Origin: Rhodopseudomonas sp. P2A-2r
Lineage (GTDB): Bacteria; Pseudomonadota; Alphaproteobacteria; Rhizobiales; Xanthobacteraceae
DNA: 64,000 bases
Assembly (NCBI RefSeq): GCF_026015985.1
Contig: NZ_CP110389.1
Span: 2,512,001 to 2,576,000 of the forward strand
Direction of reading: 5' to 3'
Notes under the pieces: generated by a model
Database searches by the model: none
Seen by the model: the letters and a program-made list of their open reading frames with translations, nothing else
Told to the model about the DNA's origin: nothing
Program-made: the position numbers and the translations under genes
In this document: one piece after another, positions 1 to 8,248 of the stretch
Layout of the letters: the number at the start of each line of letters is the position of its first letter
Position numbering within the stretch: position 1 is the first letter of the stretch

Positions 1-68
1 GGACGCTCCGCGCGTTTCCTGACGATCTCCTGAATAACAAAGTTCAAAGTCCAAGAAGAGGTTACGCT

Positions 69-1499
69 ATGGTCAACCGCATGCAATTCTACATCGATGG
101 CGCCTGGGTCGATCCCGTCGTCAAGAAGTCGACGCCCGTCGTCAACCCGGCGACCGAAGAAGCGATGTACGACGTTGCGCTGGGCTCCAAGGCCGACGTC
201 GACAAGGCTGTCGCCGCTGCCCGCCGTGCCTTCGAGACGTTCTCTCAGACCTCGCGCGAGGAGCGCGTCGCGCTGCTGGAGAAGATCGTTGCGGTGTACA
301 AGACCCGCATGAAGGACATCGGTGCCGCCGTCTCGGACGAAATGGGCGCGCCGCTGCCGATGGCCGAGAAGCTGCAGGCCGGCGCCGGCCTCGGCCACAT
401 CATGTCGACGCTCGAGGTGCTGAAGAATTATCATTTCGAGGAGCCGCTCTGCTCCGCCATGGTGGTCCGCGAACCGATCGGCGTGGTCGGCATGATCACC
501 CCGTGGAACTGGCCGCTCAACCAGATCGCCTGCAAGGTGGCGCCTGCGATCGCCGCCGGCTGCTGCATGATCCTGAAGCCGTCGGAATTCACCCCGACCT
601 CGGCCTTGATTTTTGCCGAGATCCTGCATGAGGCCGGCGTGCCCAAGGGAGTGTTCAACCTCGTCAACGGCATGGGCCCTGAAGTGGGCGCGGCCATGAG
701 CGAGCATCCGGACATCGACATGATCTCGTTCACCGGCTCGACCCGCGCCGGCATCGATGTCGCCAAGCGTGCTGCACCCACGGTCAAGCGCGTCAGCCAG
801 GAGCTCGGCGGCAAGTCGCCGAACATCATCCTCGACGGCGCCGACCTGCAGAAGGCGGTGACCGGCGGCGTCGCGCACATGTTCAACAATTCCGGACAGT
901 CGTGCAACGCGCCCTCGCGGATGATCGTGCCGGCGGCGAAGATGAAGGAAGTCGCCGAGATCGCCAAGGCGCAGGCCGACAAGACCAAGGCCGGCGATCC
1001 CCGCGCCGAGGGCACCGTGATCGGTCCCGTGGTCAATCGCGGCCAGTGGGACAAGATCCAGGGCCTGATCCAGAAGGGCATCGAGGAAGGCGCCACCCTG
1101 GTCGCCGGCGGCCCCGGCCTGCCGGAAGGCGTCAACAAGGGCTTCTACGTCCGTCCGACGATCTTTGCCGACGTCACCGAGAACATGACCATCGCGCGCG
1201 AGGAAATCTTCGGGCCGGTGCTGGTGATCATCGGCGCCAAGGACGAGGCCGAAGCCGTCCGCATCGGTAACGATACGCCTTACGGTCTGGCTGGCTACGT
1301 GTCCGGCCCGACGGTCGAGGCGGCACGGAAGGTCGGGCGCCAGCTGCGGGCCGGCAACGTCAACCTGCAGGGCGTGCCCAACGACCGCACCGCGCCGTTC
1401 GGCGGCTACAAGCAGTCCGGCAACGGCCGCGAATGGGGCAAGTACGGTCTCGAGGAATATCTCGAAGTCAAGGCCATCGCCGGCTTCAACGCGGCGTAA
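69..1499 (+). CDS. NAD(P)-dependent aldehyde dehydrogenase
   Basis: A 476-residue protein of the aldehyde dehydrogenase superfamily, the usual length, which oxidises an aldehyde to a carboxylate with NAD(P) in the cytosol. Visible motifs are the cofactor region around ITPWNWPLNQ and KPSEFTP, the Rossmann segment SFTGSTRAG, the general-base Glu of QELGGKSPN (about residue 245), the nucleophilic Cys of NSGQSCNAPSRM (about residue 279), EEIFGPVL and the C-terminal PFGGYKQSGNGRE. A purine-rich AAGAAGAGG lies before the ATG and supports this start. It stands alone, followed by a strong terminator. The substrate cannot be read from sequence; the sugar-acid genes downstream are separated by a diguanylate cyclase gene, so a shared pathway is only a guess. 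Confidence 0.93.
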   Translation: MVNRMQFYIDGAWVDPVVKKSTPVVNPATEEAMYDVALGSKADVDKAVAAARRAFETFSQTSREERVALLEKIVAVYKTRMKDIGAAVSDEMGAPLPMAEKLQAGAGLGHIMSTLEVLKNYHFEEPLCSAMVVREPIGVVGMITPWNWPLNQIACKVAPAIAAGCCMILKPSEFTPTSALIFAEILHEAGVPKGVFNLVNGMGPEVGAAMSEHPDIDMISFTGSTRAGIDVAKRAAPTVKRVSQELGGKSPNIILDGADLQKAVTGGVAHMFNNSGQSCNAPSRMIVPAAKMKEVAEIAKAQADKTKAGDPRAEGTVIGPVVNRGQWDKIQGLIQKGIEEGATLVAGGPGLPEGVNKGFYVRPTIFADVTENMTIAREEIFGPVLVIIGAKDEAEAVRIGNDTPYGLAGYVSGPTVEAARKVGRQLRAGNVNLQGVPNDRTAPFGGYKQSGNGREWGKYGLEEYLEVKAIAGFNAA

Positions 1500-1528
1500 G
1501 CGACACATCCAGGTTGCATGAGTTGCAG

Positions 1529-1565
1529 CGCCGGGACGGGAGTTATCCCGTTCCGGCGTTTTTTT
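1529..1565 (+). terminator. Rho-independent terminator after the aldehyde dehydrogenase
   Basis: A 12-bp GC-rich stem (CGCCGGGACGGG pairing with CCCGTTCCGGCG, one G-U pair) with a 6-nt loop AGTTAT is followed directly by seven T residues. It lies 30 bp beyond the stop codon of the aldehyde dehydrogenase. Confidence 0.88.
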
Positions 1566-1733
1566 GTGCGCAAGCGTCTGCCGGCTTCGCTGTAGTGTGG
1601 CCGCGCAGCGACGACCGCGTGTCACAATCGCCGACGCCGTTAACACCTCGTTTAGAATGTCGGACTCGGCATCGCCGCATATACGACTCCGTTAGAACAT
1701 CGCAGCGCATGTTCCAGACGAGATGTTTGTCGA

Positions 1734-3008
1734 TTGAGCTCGGATATGATTTGGACGGCCGGAAGACGGAAATGGGCGAAACTGCGCGGCCGCTTTGCCG
1801 CGATGCGCCACGTCATGTCATCGACGCCGGGTCTGATCGGATCGGACTACGCGACGAGGGAGCAGGCGTGGGAAATGCTGGAGGGGCTGTTCAGCCCTTT
1901 CGCGCATGGATTGACGGCCGCTGCCATCGCGATCATCGCCTGGTATAACTGGTATGCCGACGGTTCGTTGGCCTCCATGGCAGCTGTTGCTATCGCTTCA
2001 GCAACCTTCAGCCTTCGGTTTATTTTCAATCGCCGCATCTTGAGGCGCGGACCGGACGCGCTGGTCTCGCACTGGGTTCGCCTGTTCGTCGCATCGAGCT
2101 TCATCGCTGCCGTGGGCTGGGGCTCGAGCCTTTCAATCCTGATCTTCACCACCGGCCATCCCGCCGTCTTTGCCGTCTTCGCGTTGATCAGCGCGCCCGT
2201 TCAGGGCGCCAGCGCCCGCGCCTACGCCATGCCGGGCACGGTGATCGTTCATATCAGCATCGTGCTGGGCATGGTCGGGGTCGCCGCCACGGTCTTCGGG
2301 ATCGCCGTCGCGATCCCGCTCGTCCTCCTTTATCTCTGGTACCAGATCGGTTTTATTTTCGAGCTGGTCGCTTTGCGGACGAAGATGCTCAAGGCCGATC
2401 ACGATCGGCGCGCCCTGCTGAGCGAGGTGACGCGCTACAACGCAGATCTTGCCGTGGTCAATGCGCGGCTGCAGACGTTCGCGCTCACCGACGGTTTGAC
2501 CGGTGTCGGCAACCGGCGCGATTTCGACGAAAAGCTCGGTCTCTGCGTGCGCGATCAACCGGCATGCGCGGCGCCGCTGGCTCTGCTGCTGATCGACGTC
2601 GATCATTTCAAGCGCTTCAATGACACTTACGGCCACCTGGCCGGCGACGAGTGCCTCAAACAGGTGGCGGCGACGATCCGGCGTGTCGGGCGCCCTGACG
2701 ATTTCACGGCCCGCTACGGCGGCGAGGAATTTGCGCTCATCTTGCCCGAAACCACAAGGGAAGACGCGCTGCTGCTCGCCGAGCAGGTGCGACAGGCCGT
2801 CGATTCGATAGACTTCAGACCGCTGCCGGACATCGGCGCGCCGTTGACGGTCAGCATCGGCGTCGGTGTCGCGGCGGCGGGCGCGACTATTCAACCGCAG
2901 GACCTGGTCGAGGCCGCCGACAGTGCCCTGTATCTGGCGAAGCAGCGCGGCCGCAACTGCGTGATGGACGGCGCTGTGGAGCGACAGTCGATTCAGCTGC
3001 CGGCCTGA
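1734..3008 (+). CDS. Membrane-anchored diguanylate cyclase (GGDEF protein)
   Basis: Up to 424 residues. The N-terminal half has about six hydrophobic segments (roughly residues 45-215), making an integral membrane sensor module. A short linker leads into a C-terminal GGDEF domain starting near DGLTGVGNRRDF. The active-site signature is GGEEF (about residues 329-333), which is catalytically competent, and the RPDD motif five residues upstream fits an inhibitory I-site. It should make cyclic di-GMP from two GTP. The longest frame begins with TTG at 1734; an ATG at 1746 is an equally possible start. No EAL domain is present. The gene ends 4 bp before the convergent SMP-30 gene. The input signal is unknown. 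Confidence 0.92.
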   Translation: MSSDMIWTAGRRKWAKLRGRFAAMRHVMSSTPGLIGSDYATREQAWEMLEGLFSPFAHGLTAAAIAIIAWYNWYADGSLASMAAVAIASATFSLRFIFNRRILRRGPDALVSHWVRLFVASSFIAAVGWGSSLSILIFTTGHPAVFAVFALISAPVQGASARAYAMPGTVIVHISIVLGMVGVAATVFGIAVAIPLVLLYLWYQIGFIFELVALRTKMLKADHDRRALLSEVTRYNADLAVVNARLQTFALTDGLTGVGNRRDFDEKLGLCVRDQPACAAPLALLLIDVDHFKRFNDTYGHLAGDECLKQVAATIRRVGRPDDFTARYGGEEFALILPETTREDALLLAEQVRQAVDSIDFRPLPDIGAPLTVSIGVGVAAAGATIQPQDLVEAADSALYLAKQRGRNCVMDGAVERQSIQLPA

Positions 3009-3012
3009 TCGA

Positions 3013-3981
3013 TCAGCCGCCCAACGCGCCCTGCGTGTTCACATACAGCGCGTAGATCGACTGGCTCGACGCCATGAACAGCCGGTTGCGCTTCAACCCG
3101 CCGAAGCACAGGTTGGCGCAGCGCTCCGGCAGCGCGATGCGGCCGATCGGCGTGCCGTCGGGTGCGAAGATCATCACGCCGTCGAGTTCGGCGCTGCCCA
3201 TGCCCCAGCCGCACCACAGATTGCCGTCGATGTCGCAGCGCATGCCGTCGGGCGTGCCCGGTCCGGCGTCGATCAGCACGCGTTTGTTGCTCAGGGTCAT
3301 GCCGTCGGCCGCGACGTCATAGGCCAGGATCTTGCGGTTCGGCACGCCGCGCGATTCCACGATGTAGAGGATGGTCTCGTCCGGGGAGAAGCACAGGCCG
3401 TTGGGGCCGAGCACGCCGGCGGCAACGATGGTCGCCTGGCCGGTCCCGCCGTCGATGCGGTAGACGTTGGCATCGATCTCGGACTCGGCCTTGTAGCCCT
3501 CGTAATTGCCGAACAGGCCGAAGGTCGGATCGGTGAACCAGATTGAGCCGTCGGATTTCACCACCACGTCGTTGGGCGAGTTCAGCTGCTTGCCCTCGAA
3601 GCTGTCCATCAGCACGGTGATGCTGCCGTCATATTCGGTGCGGACGACGCGGCGGCCGCCATGCTCGCAGGTGACCAGCCGGCCCTGGCGATCCCTTGTC
3701 TGGCCGTTGCCGAAATTCGACGGACGGCGGAAGTCGCTGACCGCGCCGGTCGCTTCTTCCCATTTGATAATGCGGTTGTTGGGAATGTCCGAGCACAGCA
3801 GATAGCGGCCGTCGCCGAACCACACCGGCCCTTCGGCCCAGCGCAGCCCGGTGGCGATGCGCTCGACCGCCGCCAGCTTGATCCAGTATTTCTCGAAGCG
3901 CGGGTCAAGCGCCTGGATGGCGGGGTCGGGATAATAGGTCGCCGGCTGCCAGCCGGGGCGCGTCGCCGATGCATCGGACAT
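3013..3981 (-). CDS. SMP-30/gluconolactonase family protein
   Basis: A six-bladed beta-propeller lactonase-type protein of about 322 residues. Typical motifs are LRWAEGPVWFGDGRYLLCSDIPNNRI near the N-terminus (metal-ligand Glu in AEGP), LNSPNDVVVKSDGSIWFTDPTFG, LGPNGLCFSPDETILYIVES and GTPDGMRCDIDGNLWCGW (metal-ligand Asp). Members hydrolyse sugar lactones with a divalent metal. The frame stays open to 4026, but the ATG at 3981 has AGGA six bases upstream and starts at a usual family position, so I prefer it. It is divergent from the uronate-dehydrogenase-like gene, whose product would be an aldonolactone, so the pair could perform oxidation followed by lactone opening. That pathway role is inferred. 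Confidence 0.88.
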   Translation of the reverse strand: MSDASATRPGWQPATYYPDPAIQALDPRFEKYWIKLAAVERIATGLRWAEGPVWFGDGRYLLCSDIPNNRIIKWEEATGAVSDFRRPSNFGNGQTRDRQGRLVTCEHGGRRVVRTEYDGSITVLMDSFEGKQLNSPNDVVVKSDGSIWFTDPTFGLFGNYEGYKAESEIDANVYRIDGGTGQATIVAAGVLGPNGLCFSPDETILYIVESRGVPNRKILAYDVAADGMTLSNKRVLIDAGPGTPDGMRCDIDGNLWCGWGMGSAELDGVMIFAPDGTPIGRIALPERCANLCFGGLKRNRLFMASSQSIYALYVNTQGALGG

Positions 3982-4070
3982 TTGTGGTCCTGTTGTTGTA
4001 ATTTCCTCGGGCATCGTTGCTATCATTCGTCTGTGAATGCAGCAAGCGCACGTCGCCGAGCCCTCCGCCT

Positions 4071-4168
4071 GTCGTCACCCGCGAAAGCGGGTGACCCAGC
4101 ACACACAGGCCGGAGTATACTGGGTCGCCCGGCCAGGCGCGCAAATGCGCGCCTGGCCGGGCGACGAC
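4071..4168. repeat. Dispersed palindromic repeat, family A, copy 1
   Basis: The segment folds on itself: it begins GTCGTC and ends GACGAC, contains a small hairpin (TCACCCGC gaaa GCGGGTGA), an internal inverted pair GACCCAG/CTGGGTC, and an 18-bp perfect stem from TCGCCCGGCC... around a 4-nt loop AAAT. Copies with the same plan lie at 6993-7110 and 45506-45605. It occupies the gap between the divergent SMP-30 and uronate-dehydrogenase-like genes. Confidence 0.8.
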
Positions 4169-4272
4169 AGAGGCGTGAGTGGCGCAACGCTCCATCTTGA
4201 ACTTTCGCTGCCTTGCCCCATCCACGCTGCCACGCCATACTCGCCGCAAATTCGCAAGAACGAGGGATCGGA

Positions 4273-5094
4273 ATGCCAAGAATATTGATGACCGGCGCAT
4301 CGGGCGGCGTCGGCACACGGCTGCGAAGTCTGTTGCCGTCGATCTACCCGGATCTCGTGCTGAGCGATCTCGTGGCGCCGCCGGACCTCAAGCCTTCCGA
4401 AACATTCAAGCAGGCCGATCTCGCCGACTATGCCGCGGTGGAGGCGATCTGCGAGGGTGTCGACGGCATCCTGCATTTCGGCGGTTTTTCCGTGGAGGGG
4501 CCGTGGGACACCATCCTGCAGGCCAACATCATCGGAACCTACAATCTGTTCGAGGCCGCCAGGAAGCAGGGCGTCAAGCGCATCGTCTTCGCGTCGTCGA
4601 ACCATGCGGTCGGGTTCTATCCGCGCCACAGCAAGATCGGCACCGACGTCACGGTGCGTCCGGACAGCCGCTACGGCGTCAGCAAGGCCTTTGGCGAGGC
4701 GCTCGGCGCGATGTATGCCGACAAGCATGGCCTCGGCGTCACCTGCATCCGCATCGGAAACTTCGGCGACAGGCCGCTCGACCAGCGCCGGCTGTCGATA
4801 TTCCTCACGCCGGACGATCTGGTGCAGCTGTGCCGGATCGGCCTCGAACATCCCGACATCCATTTCGAGGTGCTGTACGGGGCGTCCTACAACGAGCGCG
4901 CCTGGTGGGACAATTCCCGCGCCTATGCGCTGGGCTATCGCCCGACGGGACGGTCGGAAGATTTCGTCGACCATGCGCTGGCCGAACAGGCCAAGTTGAA
5001 GCCCGATCCGGTCGGCGATTTCTACCAGGGCGGCGCATTCTGCAGCATCGAATTCGATGGCGATGCCGCTCGCGTCTGGAAGCCCGAAAAGTAG
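4273..5094 (+). CDS. NAD-dependent epimerase/dehydratase family protein, uronate dehydrogenase-like
   Basis: A 273-residue extended short-chain dehydrogenase. The Rossmann glycine motif TGASGGVGTRL is at the N-terminus, followed by ILHFGGFSVEGPWDTILQANIIGTYNLFEAARKQGVKRIVFASSNHAVGFY and the catalytic YGVSK (Tyr-x3-Lys). This pattern and length match uronate dehydrogenases, which oxidise galacturonate or glucuronate to aldarolactones with NAD. The frame is open from 4213, but the ATG at 4273 follows GAGGGATCGGA and begins directly with the Rossmann strand, so it is the likely start. The neighbouring lactonase, IlvD/Edd dehydratase and PfkB kinase support a sugar-acid role; the exact sugar is not decided by sequence. 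Confidence 0.82.
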   Translation: MPRILMTGASGGVGTRLRSLLPSIYPDLVLSDLVAPPDLKPSETFKQADLADYAAVEAICEGVDGILHFGGFSVEGPWDTILQANIIGTYNLFEAARKQGVKRIVFASSNHAVGFYPRHSKIGTDVTVRPDSRYGVSKAFGEALGAMYADKHGLGVTCIRIGNFGDRPLDQRRLSIFLTPDDLVQLCRIGLEHPDIHFEVLYGASYNERAWWDNSRAYALGYRPTGRSEDFVDHALAEQAKLKPDPVGDFYQGGAFCSIEFDGDAARVWKPEK

Positions 5095-5098
5095 AAAA

Positions 5099-5197
5099 GT
5101 AGGGTGGGCAAAGGCGCCGTTGCGCCGTGCCCACCACCCCGCGGAATGGTGTGCACGCCTCGACGCGCTGCGCGCGCCGAAGCTTTGCCCACCCTAC
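5099..5197. repeat. Dispersed inverted repeat, family B, copy 1
   Basis: GTAGGGTGGGCAAAG at the left end is matched by its reverse complement CTTTGCCCACCCTAC at the right end, with smaller GC palindromes inside. A second copy with the same ends lies at 33825-33937. It sits just after the stop codon of the uronate-dehydrogenase-like gene and could be a transcript-end structure, but it has no T tract. Confidence 0.8.
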
Positions 5198-5268
5198 AGC
5201 CGGTGCATTGACATCCCTTCTGGCGGCTTCATAAGAAACGTTCAAAACACGAAGAGTGGGAACGCGAC

Positions 5269-7167
5269 ATGGCTGACGGATTGCGCAAGGGACTGACCAG
5301 CTACGGCGATGCCGGCTTCTCGCTGTTCCTGCGAAAGGCCTTCATCAAGGCGATGGGTTATTCCGACGATGCGCTGGATCGTCCCATCGTGGGCATCACC
5401 AACACCCACAGCGACTACAATCCCTGCCACGGCAATGCGCCCCAGATCATCGAGGCCGCCAAGCGCGGCGTGATGCTGGCCGGCGCGCTGCCGATGGTGT
5501 TCCCGACCATTTCCATCGGCGAGAGCTTTGCGCATCCGACATCCATGTATCTGCGCAACCTGATGGCCATGGACACCGAGGAGATGATCAAGGCGCAGCC
5601 GATGGATGCGGTGATCGTGGTCGGCGGCTGCGACAAGACGCTGCCGGCGCAGATCATGGCGGCGATCTCTGCCGACCTGCCGACGGTGGTGATTCCGGTG
5701 GGACCGATGGTGGTCGGCCATCACAAGGGCGAGGTGCTCGGCGCCTGCACCGACTGCCGGCGCATGTGGGGCAAGTTCCGCGCCGGTGAAATCGACCAGC
5801 AGGAGATCGACGCGGTGAACGCGCGGCTGGCGCCGTCGGTCGGCACCTGCATGGTGATGGGCACGGCTTCGACCATGGCCTGCATCACCGAAGCGATGGG
5901 CCTGTCGCTGCCCATGAGTGCGACCATACCCGCGCCGCATGCCGAACGTTTTCGCTCGGCGGAAGCCAGCGGCAAGGTTGCCGCCGAGATGGCGAAGGCC
6001 AAGGGACCGAAGCCCAGCGAAGTGCTGACCCCGGCCTCGTTCCGCAATGCGCAGGTGGTGCTGCAGGCTATCGGCGGCTCGACCAACGGGCTGATCCATC
6101 TCACCGCGATGGCCAATCGCTCGGTGCATCGCATCGATCTGGCGGCCTTCGATGAACTCAGCCGCGAGGTGCCGGTGCTGATCGACCTCAAGCCATCCGG
6201 CGATCACTACATGGAGCACTTTCATCACGCCGGCGGCGTGCCGAAGCTGATGGCGCAGCTCGGCGACCTCATCGACCTCGATGCGAAGACCATCTCCGGC
6301 GCGACGTTGCGCGACATCGTCGCCAATGCCGAGGACGTGCCGGGGCAGGAGGTGATCCGCTCGCGCAGCAATCCGATCAAGCCGGAAGGCGCCATGGCGG
6401 TGCTGCACGGCAATCTCGCGCCGCGCGGTGCCGTGATCAAGCATTCGGCGGCGTCGCCAAAACTGTTGCAGCACACCGGGCGCGCCGTGGTGTTCGAGTC
6501 GGTGGAAGACATGACGCTGCGCTGCGACAGCGCGGATCTCGATGTCACCGCCGACGACGTGCTGGTGCTGCGCAATGCCGGGCCGAAGGGCGCACCGGGC
6601 ATGCCGGAGGCCGGCTATCTGCCGATTCCGATGAAGCTGGCGCGTGCCGGGGTGAAGGACATGGTGCGGATTTCCGATGCGCGCATGAGCGGCACCGCGT
6701 TCGGCACCATCGTGCTGCACATCACGCCGGAAAGCGCGGTGGGCGGGCCGCTGGCGCTGGTTCAAAATGGCGACATGATCCGCCTCGACGTCGCCGCGCG
6801 CAGCATCGACCTGTTGATCGACGAGGCGGAGTTTGCCAAGCGCGCGGCGGCGCTGCCAGCAGCCACCACGCCCGACTGGGCCAAGCGCGGCTACGCGCAT
6901 CTGTTTCACCAGACGATCCTGCAGGCCGACGACGGCTGCGATTTCGACTTCATGACGGCGAAGGGGAAGAGAGAGCTAACCCATACTCACTTGTCGTCCC
7001 CGCGCATGCGGGGACCCAGTAAACGCAGGCTGCGCGGCTTCATCACAGACGACAACGTTTACTGGGTCACCCGGTCCTGGCGCGCAATTTCGCGCCGGCC
7101 GGGCGATGACAACGGTGTTTGGGGCAGGGAAGCAGCGCTTACACCGCCGCTTCGAACTCCTGCCTGA
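5269..7167 (+). CDS. IlvD/Edd family dehydratase (sugar-acid type) with repeat-encoded C-terminal tail
   Basis: 632 residues; the family is normally about 570-600. The iron-sulfur ligand cysteines are visible in NPCHGN (about residue 53), GGCDKTLPAQ (about 121) and GTCMVMGTAST (about 194). RISDARMSGTAFGT near the C-terminal domain is also diagnostic. The family dehydrates dihydroxy acids, including arabonate, xylonate and gluconate; the adjoining lactonase and uronate-dehydrogenase-like genes suggest a sugar acid. The natural end appears to be DDGCDFDF near residue 562; after it the frame runs straight through a family A repeat (6993-7110), adding some 60 unrelated residues, and overlaps the 3' end of the convergent kinase gene by 29 bp. 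One fewer G in the run near 6963 would give a stop a few codons later, so a sequencing indel is possible. Confidence 0.88.
   Translation: MADGLRKGLTSYGDAGFSLFLRKAFIKAMGYSDDALDRPIVGITNTHSDYNPCHGNAPQIIEAAKRGVMLAGALPMVFPTISIGESFAHPTSMYLRNLMAMDTEEMIKAQPMDAVIVVGGCDKTLPAQIMAAISADLPTVVIPVGPMVVGHHKGEVLGACTDCRRMWGKFRAGEIDQQEIDAVNARLAPSVGTCMVMGTASTMACITEAMGLSLPMSATIPAPHAERFRSAEASGKVAAEMAKAKGPKPSEVLTPASFRNAQVVLQAIGGSTNGLIHLTAMANRSVHRIDLAAFDELSREVPVLIDLKPSGDHYMEHFHHAGGVPKLMAQLGDLIDLDAKTISGATLRDIVANAEDVPGQEVIRSRSNPIKPEGAMAVLHGNLAPRGAVIKHSAASPKLLQHTGRAVVFESVEDMTLRCDSADLDVTADDVLVLRNAGPKGAPGMPEAGYLPIPMKLARAGVKDMVRISDARMSGTAFGTIVLHITPESAVGGPLALVQNGDMIRLDVAARSIDLLIDEAEFAKRAAALPAATTPDWAKRGYAHLFHQTILQADDGCDFDFMTAKGKRELTHTHLSSPRMRGPSKRRLRGFITDDNVYWVTRSWRAISRRPGDDNGVWGREAALTPPLRTPA
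6993..7110. repeat. Dispersed palindromic repeat, family A, copy 2
   Basis: It has the same layout as the copy at 4071-4168: GTCGTC start, small hairpin CCCCGCgcatGCGGGG, inverted pair GACCCAGTAAACG/CGTTTACTGGGTC, and a terminal GC-rich stem ending in GCGATGAC. This copy is read as the C-terminal tail of the IlvD/Edd dehydratase. Confidence 0.8.
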
Positions 7168-8032
7168 CAGCTGCGATGTCCGGCAGCGTCGGCAGGCCGG
7201 CTTCGTTGCCGAGGCGCTGGATCTTGAAGGTGGAGGCGGCGCGCGCGAAGGCGAAGTGGTCGTGCCAGCTTTGGGCGGGATTGCTAAGATAGGAATACAC
7301 ATAGGCGCCGTGAAACACGTCGCCGGCGCCGTTGGTATCAAGCACGCGCGCGCGCGGGATCGCCAGCGCCGGCAGCGTATGGACCGCGCCGGTCTCGTCG
7401 TACCAGAGCAGGCCGCGTTCGCCCTGGGTGATGCCGCCGACACGGCAGCCGCGGGTCTTGAGATAATCGAGCATTTTCTCCGGCGTGAGGTCCATCTGCT
7501 CGCACAGCCGCTCGGCGACGATGGCGACGTCGATGAATTCCAGCAGCTCGTGGGTGTTGGTGCGCAGGCCGCCGCCGTCCAGCGAGGTCAGGATGCCGGC
7601 CTCGCGGCAGAGCTTTGCGTAGTGGATCGCGGCGTCCGGCTGGTGGCCGTCCACATGCAGCGCGCGGCACTTGCCGAGGTTGAGCAGCGGGAACGGATGG
7701 ATGTGCTCGTCGTCGCGGCAGCGCACGATGGCGCGCTTGCCGTCCTTGGGCATGATGAACGACAGCGACGAACTCGCCACCTTTCGTGGATGAATCTCGA
7801 TCGCGTATTTCGCCGCCATGTCCATGAACATGCGTCCGAGCCAGTCGTTGGCGACGGTCGCGATCAGGTCGGGAACGATGCCGAGCTTGGCGCAGCAGAA
7901 CGCCGCCGTCACCGCATTGCCGCCGAACGACACCGCATAGTCGGAGGCGACATGCTTCTCGTCACCGGTCGGCATGTGATCGGTGATGAAGGTCACGTCG
8001 ATATAGGTCTGTCCGATAAAGAGGGCCTGCAT
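7139..8032 (-). CDS. PfkB family carbohydrate kinase
   Basis: About 297 residues from the preferred ATG at 8032 (MQALFIGQTYIDVTF); the frame is open to 8101. The ribokinase fold is shown by an N-terminal strand with GQTYIDV, VSFGGNAVTAAFCCAKLG (substrate-binding glycines), DGGGLRTN, GGITQGERGLLWYD, and the PfkB signature DTNGAGDVFHGAY with the catalytic Asp. It phosphorylates a sugar or sugar acid with ATP, possibly a keto-sugar acid made by the neighbouring dehydratase, although that link is inferred. It converges on the dehydratase gene and their 3' ends overlap by 29 bp because of the dehydratase's odd tail. Confidence 0.9.
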   Translation of the reverse strand: MQALFIGQTYIDVTFITDHMPTGDEKHVASDYAVSFGGNAVTAAFCCAKLGIVPDLIATVANDWLGRMFMDMAAKYAIEIHPRKVASSSLSFIMPKDGKRAIVRCRDDEHIHPFPLLNLGKCRALHVDGHQPDAAIHYAKLCREAGILTSLDGGGLRTNTHELLEFIDVAIVAERLCEQMDLTPEKMLDYLKTRGCRVGGITQGERGLLWYDETGAVHTLPALAIPRARVLDTNGAGDVFHGAYVYSYLSNPAQSWHDHFAFARAASTFKIQRLGNEAGLPTLPDIAAVRQEFEAAV

Positions 8033-8248
8033 GAAGGTGTCCGTCGTTGCTGGTGGGTGGTGCGGTGCGGCGGCTTTGTGGCGTGGCGCATACATTAGCA
8101 CCGCTTATCGCTTTGTATTCGCGGAAATTAATCGCATTGAATTGCGGTAATTGCTTGAGATCGCGGCAATGCGGGCCTACCAACTTGGGCTGCGACGATG
8201 CGTGGGCACCGGCCCATGGCCGTGCCGCCGGCACCATGGGAGGCAACG

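Noticed and set aside
4071..4168. Possible tRNA, riboswitch or CRISPR unit because of strong stems
   Set aside because: No tRNA arms or conserved loops, no regular spacer pattern; the same architecture recurs in other intergenic gaps and once inside a coding frame, so it is a dispersed repeat.
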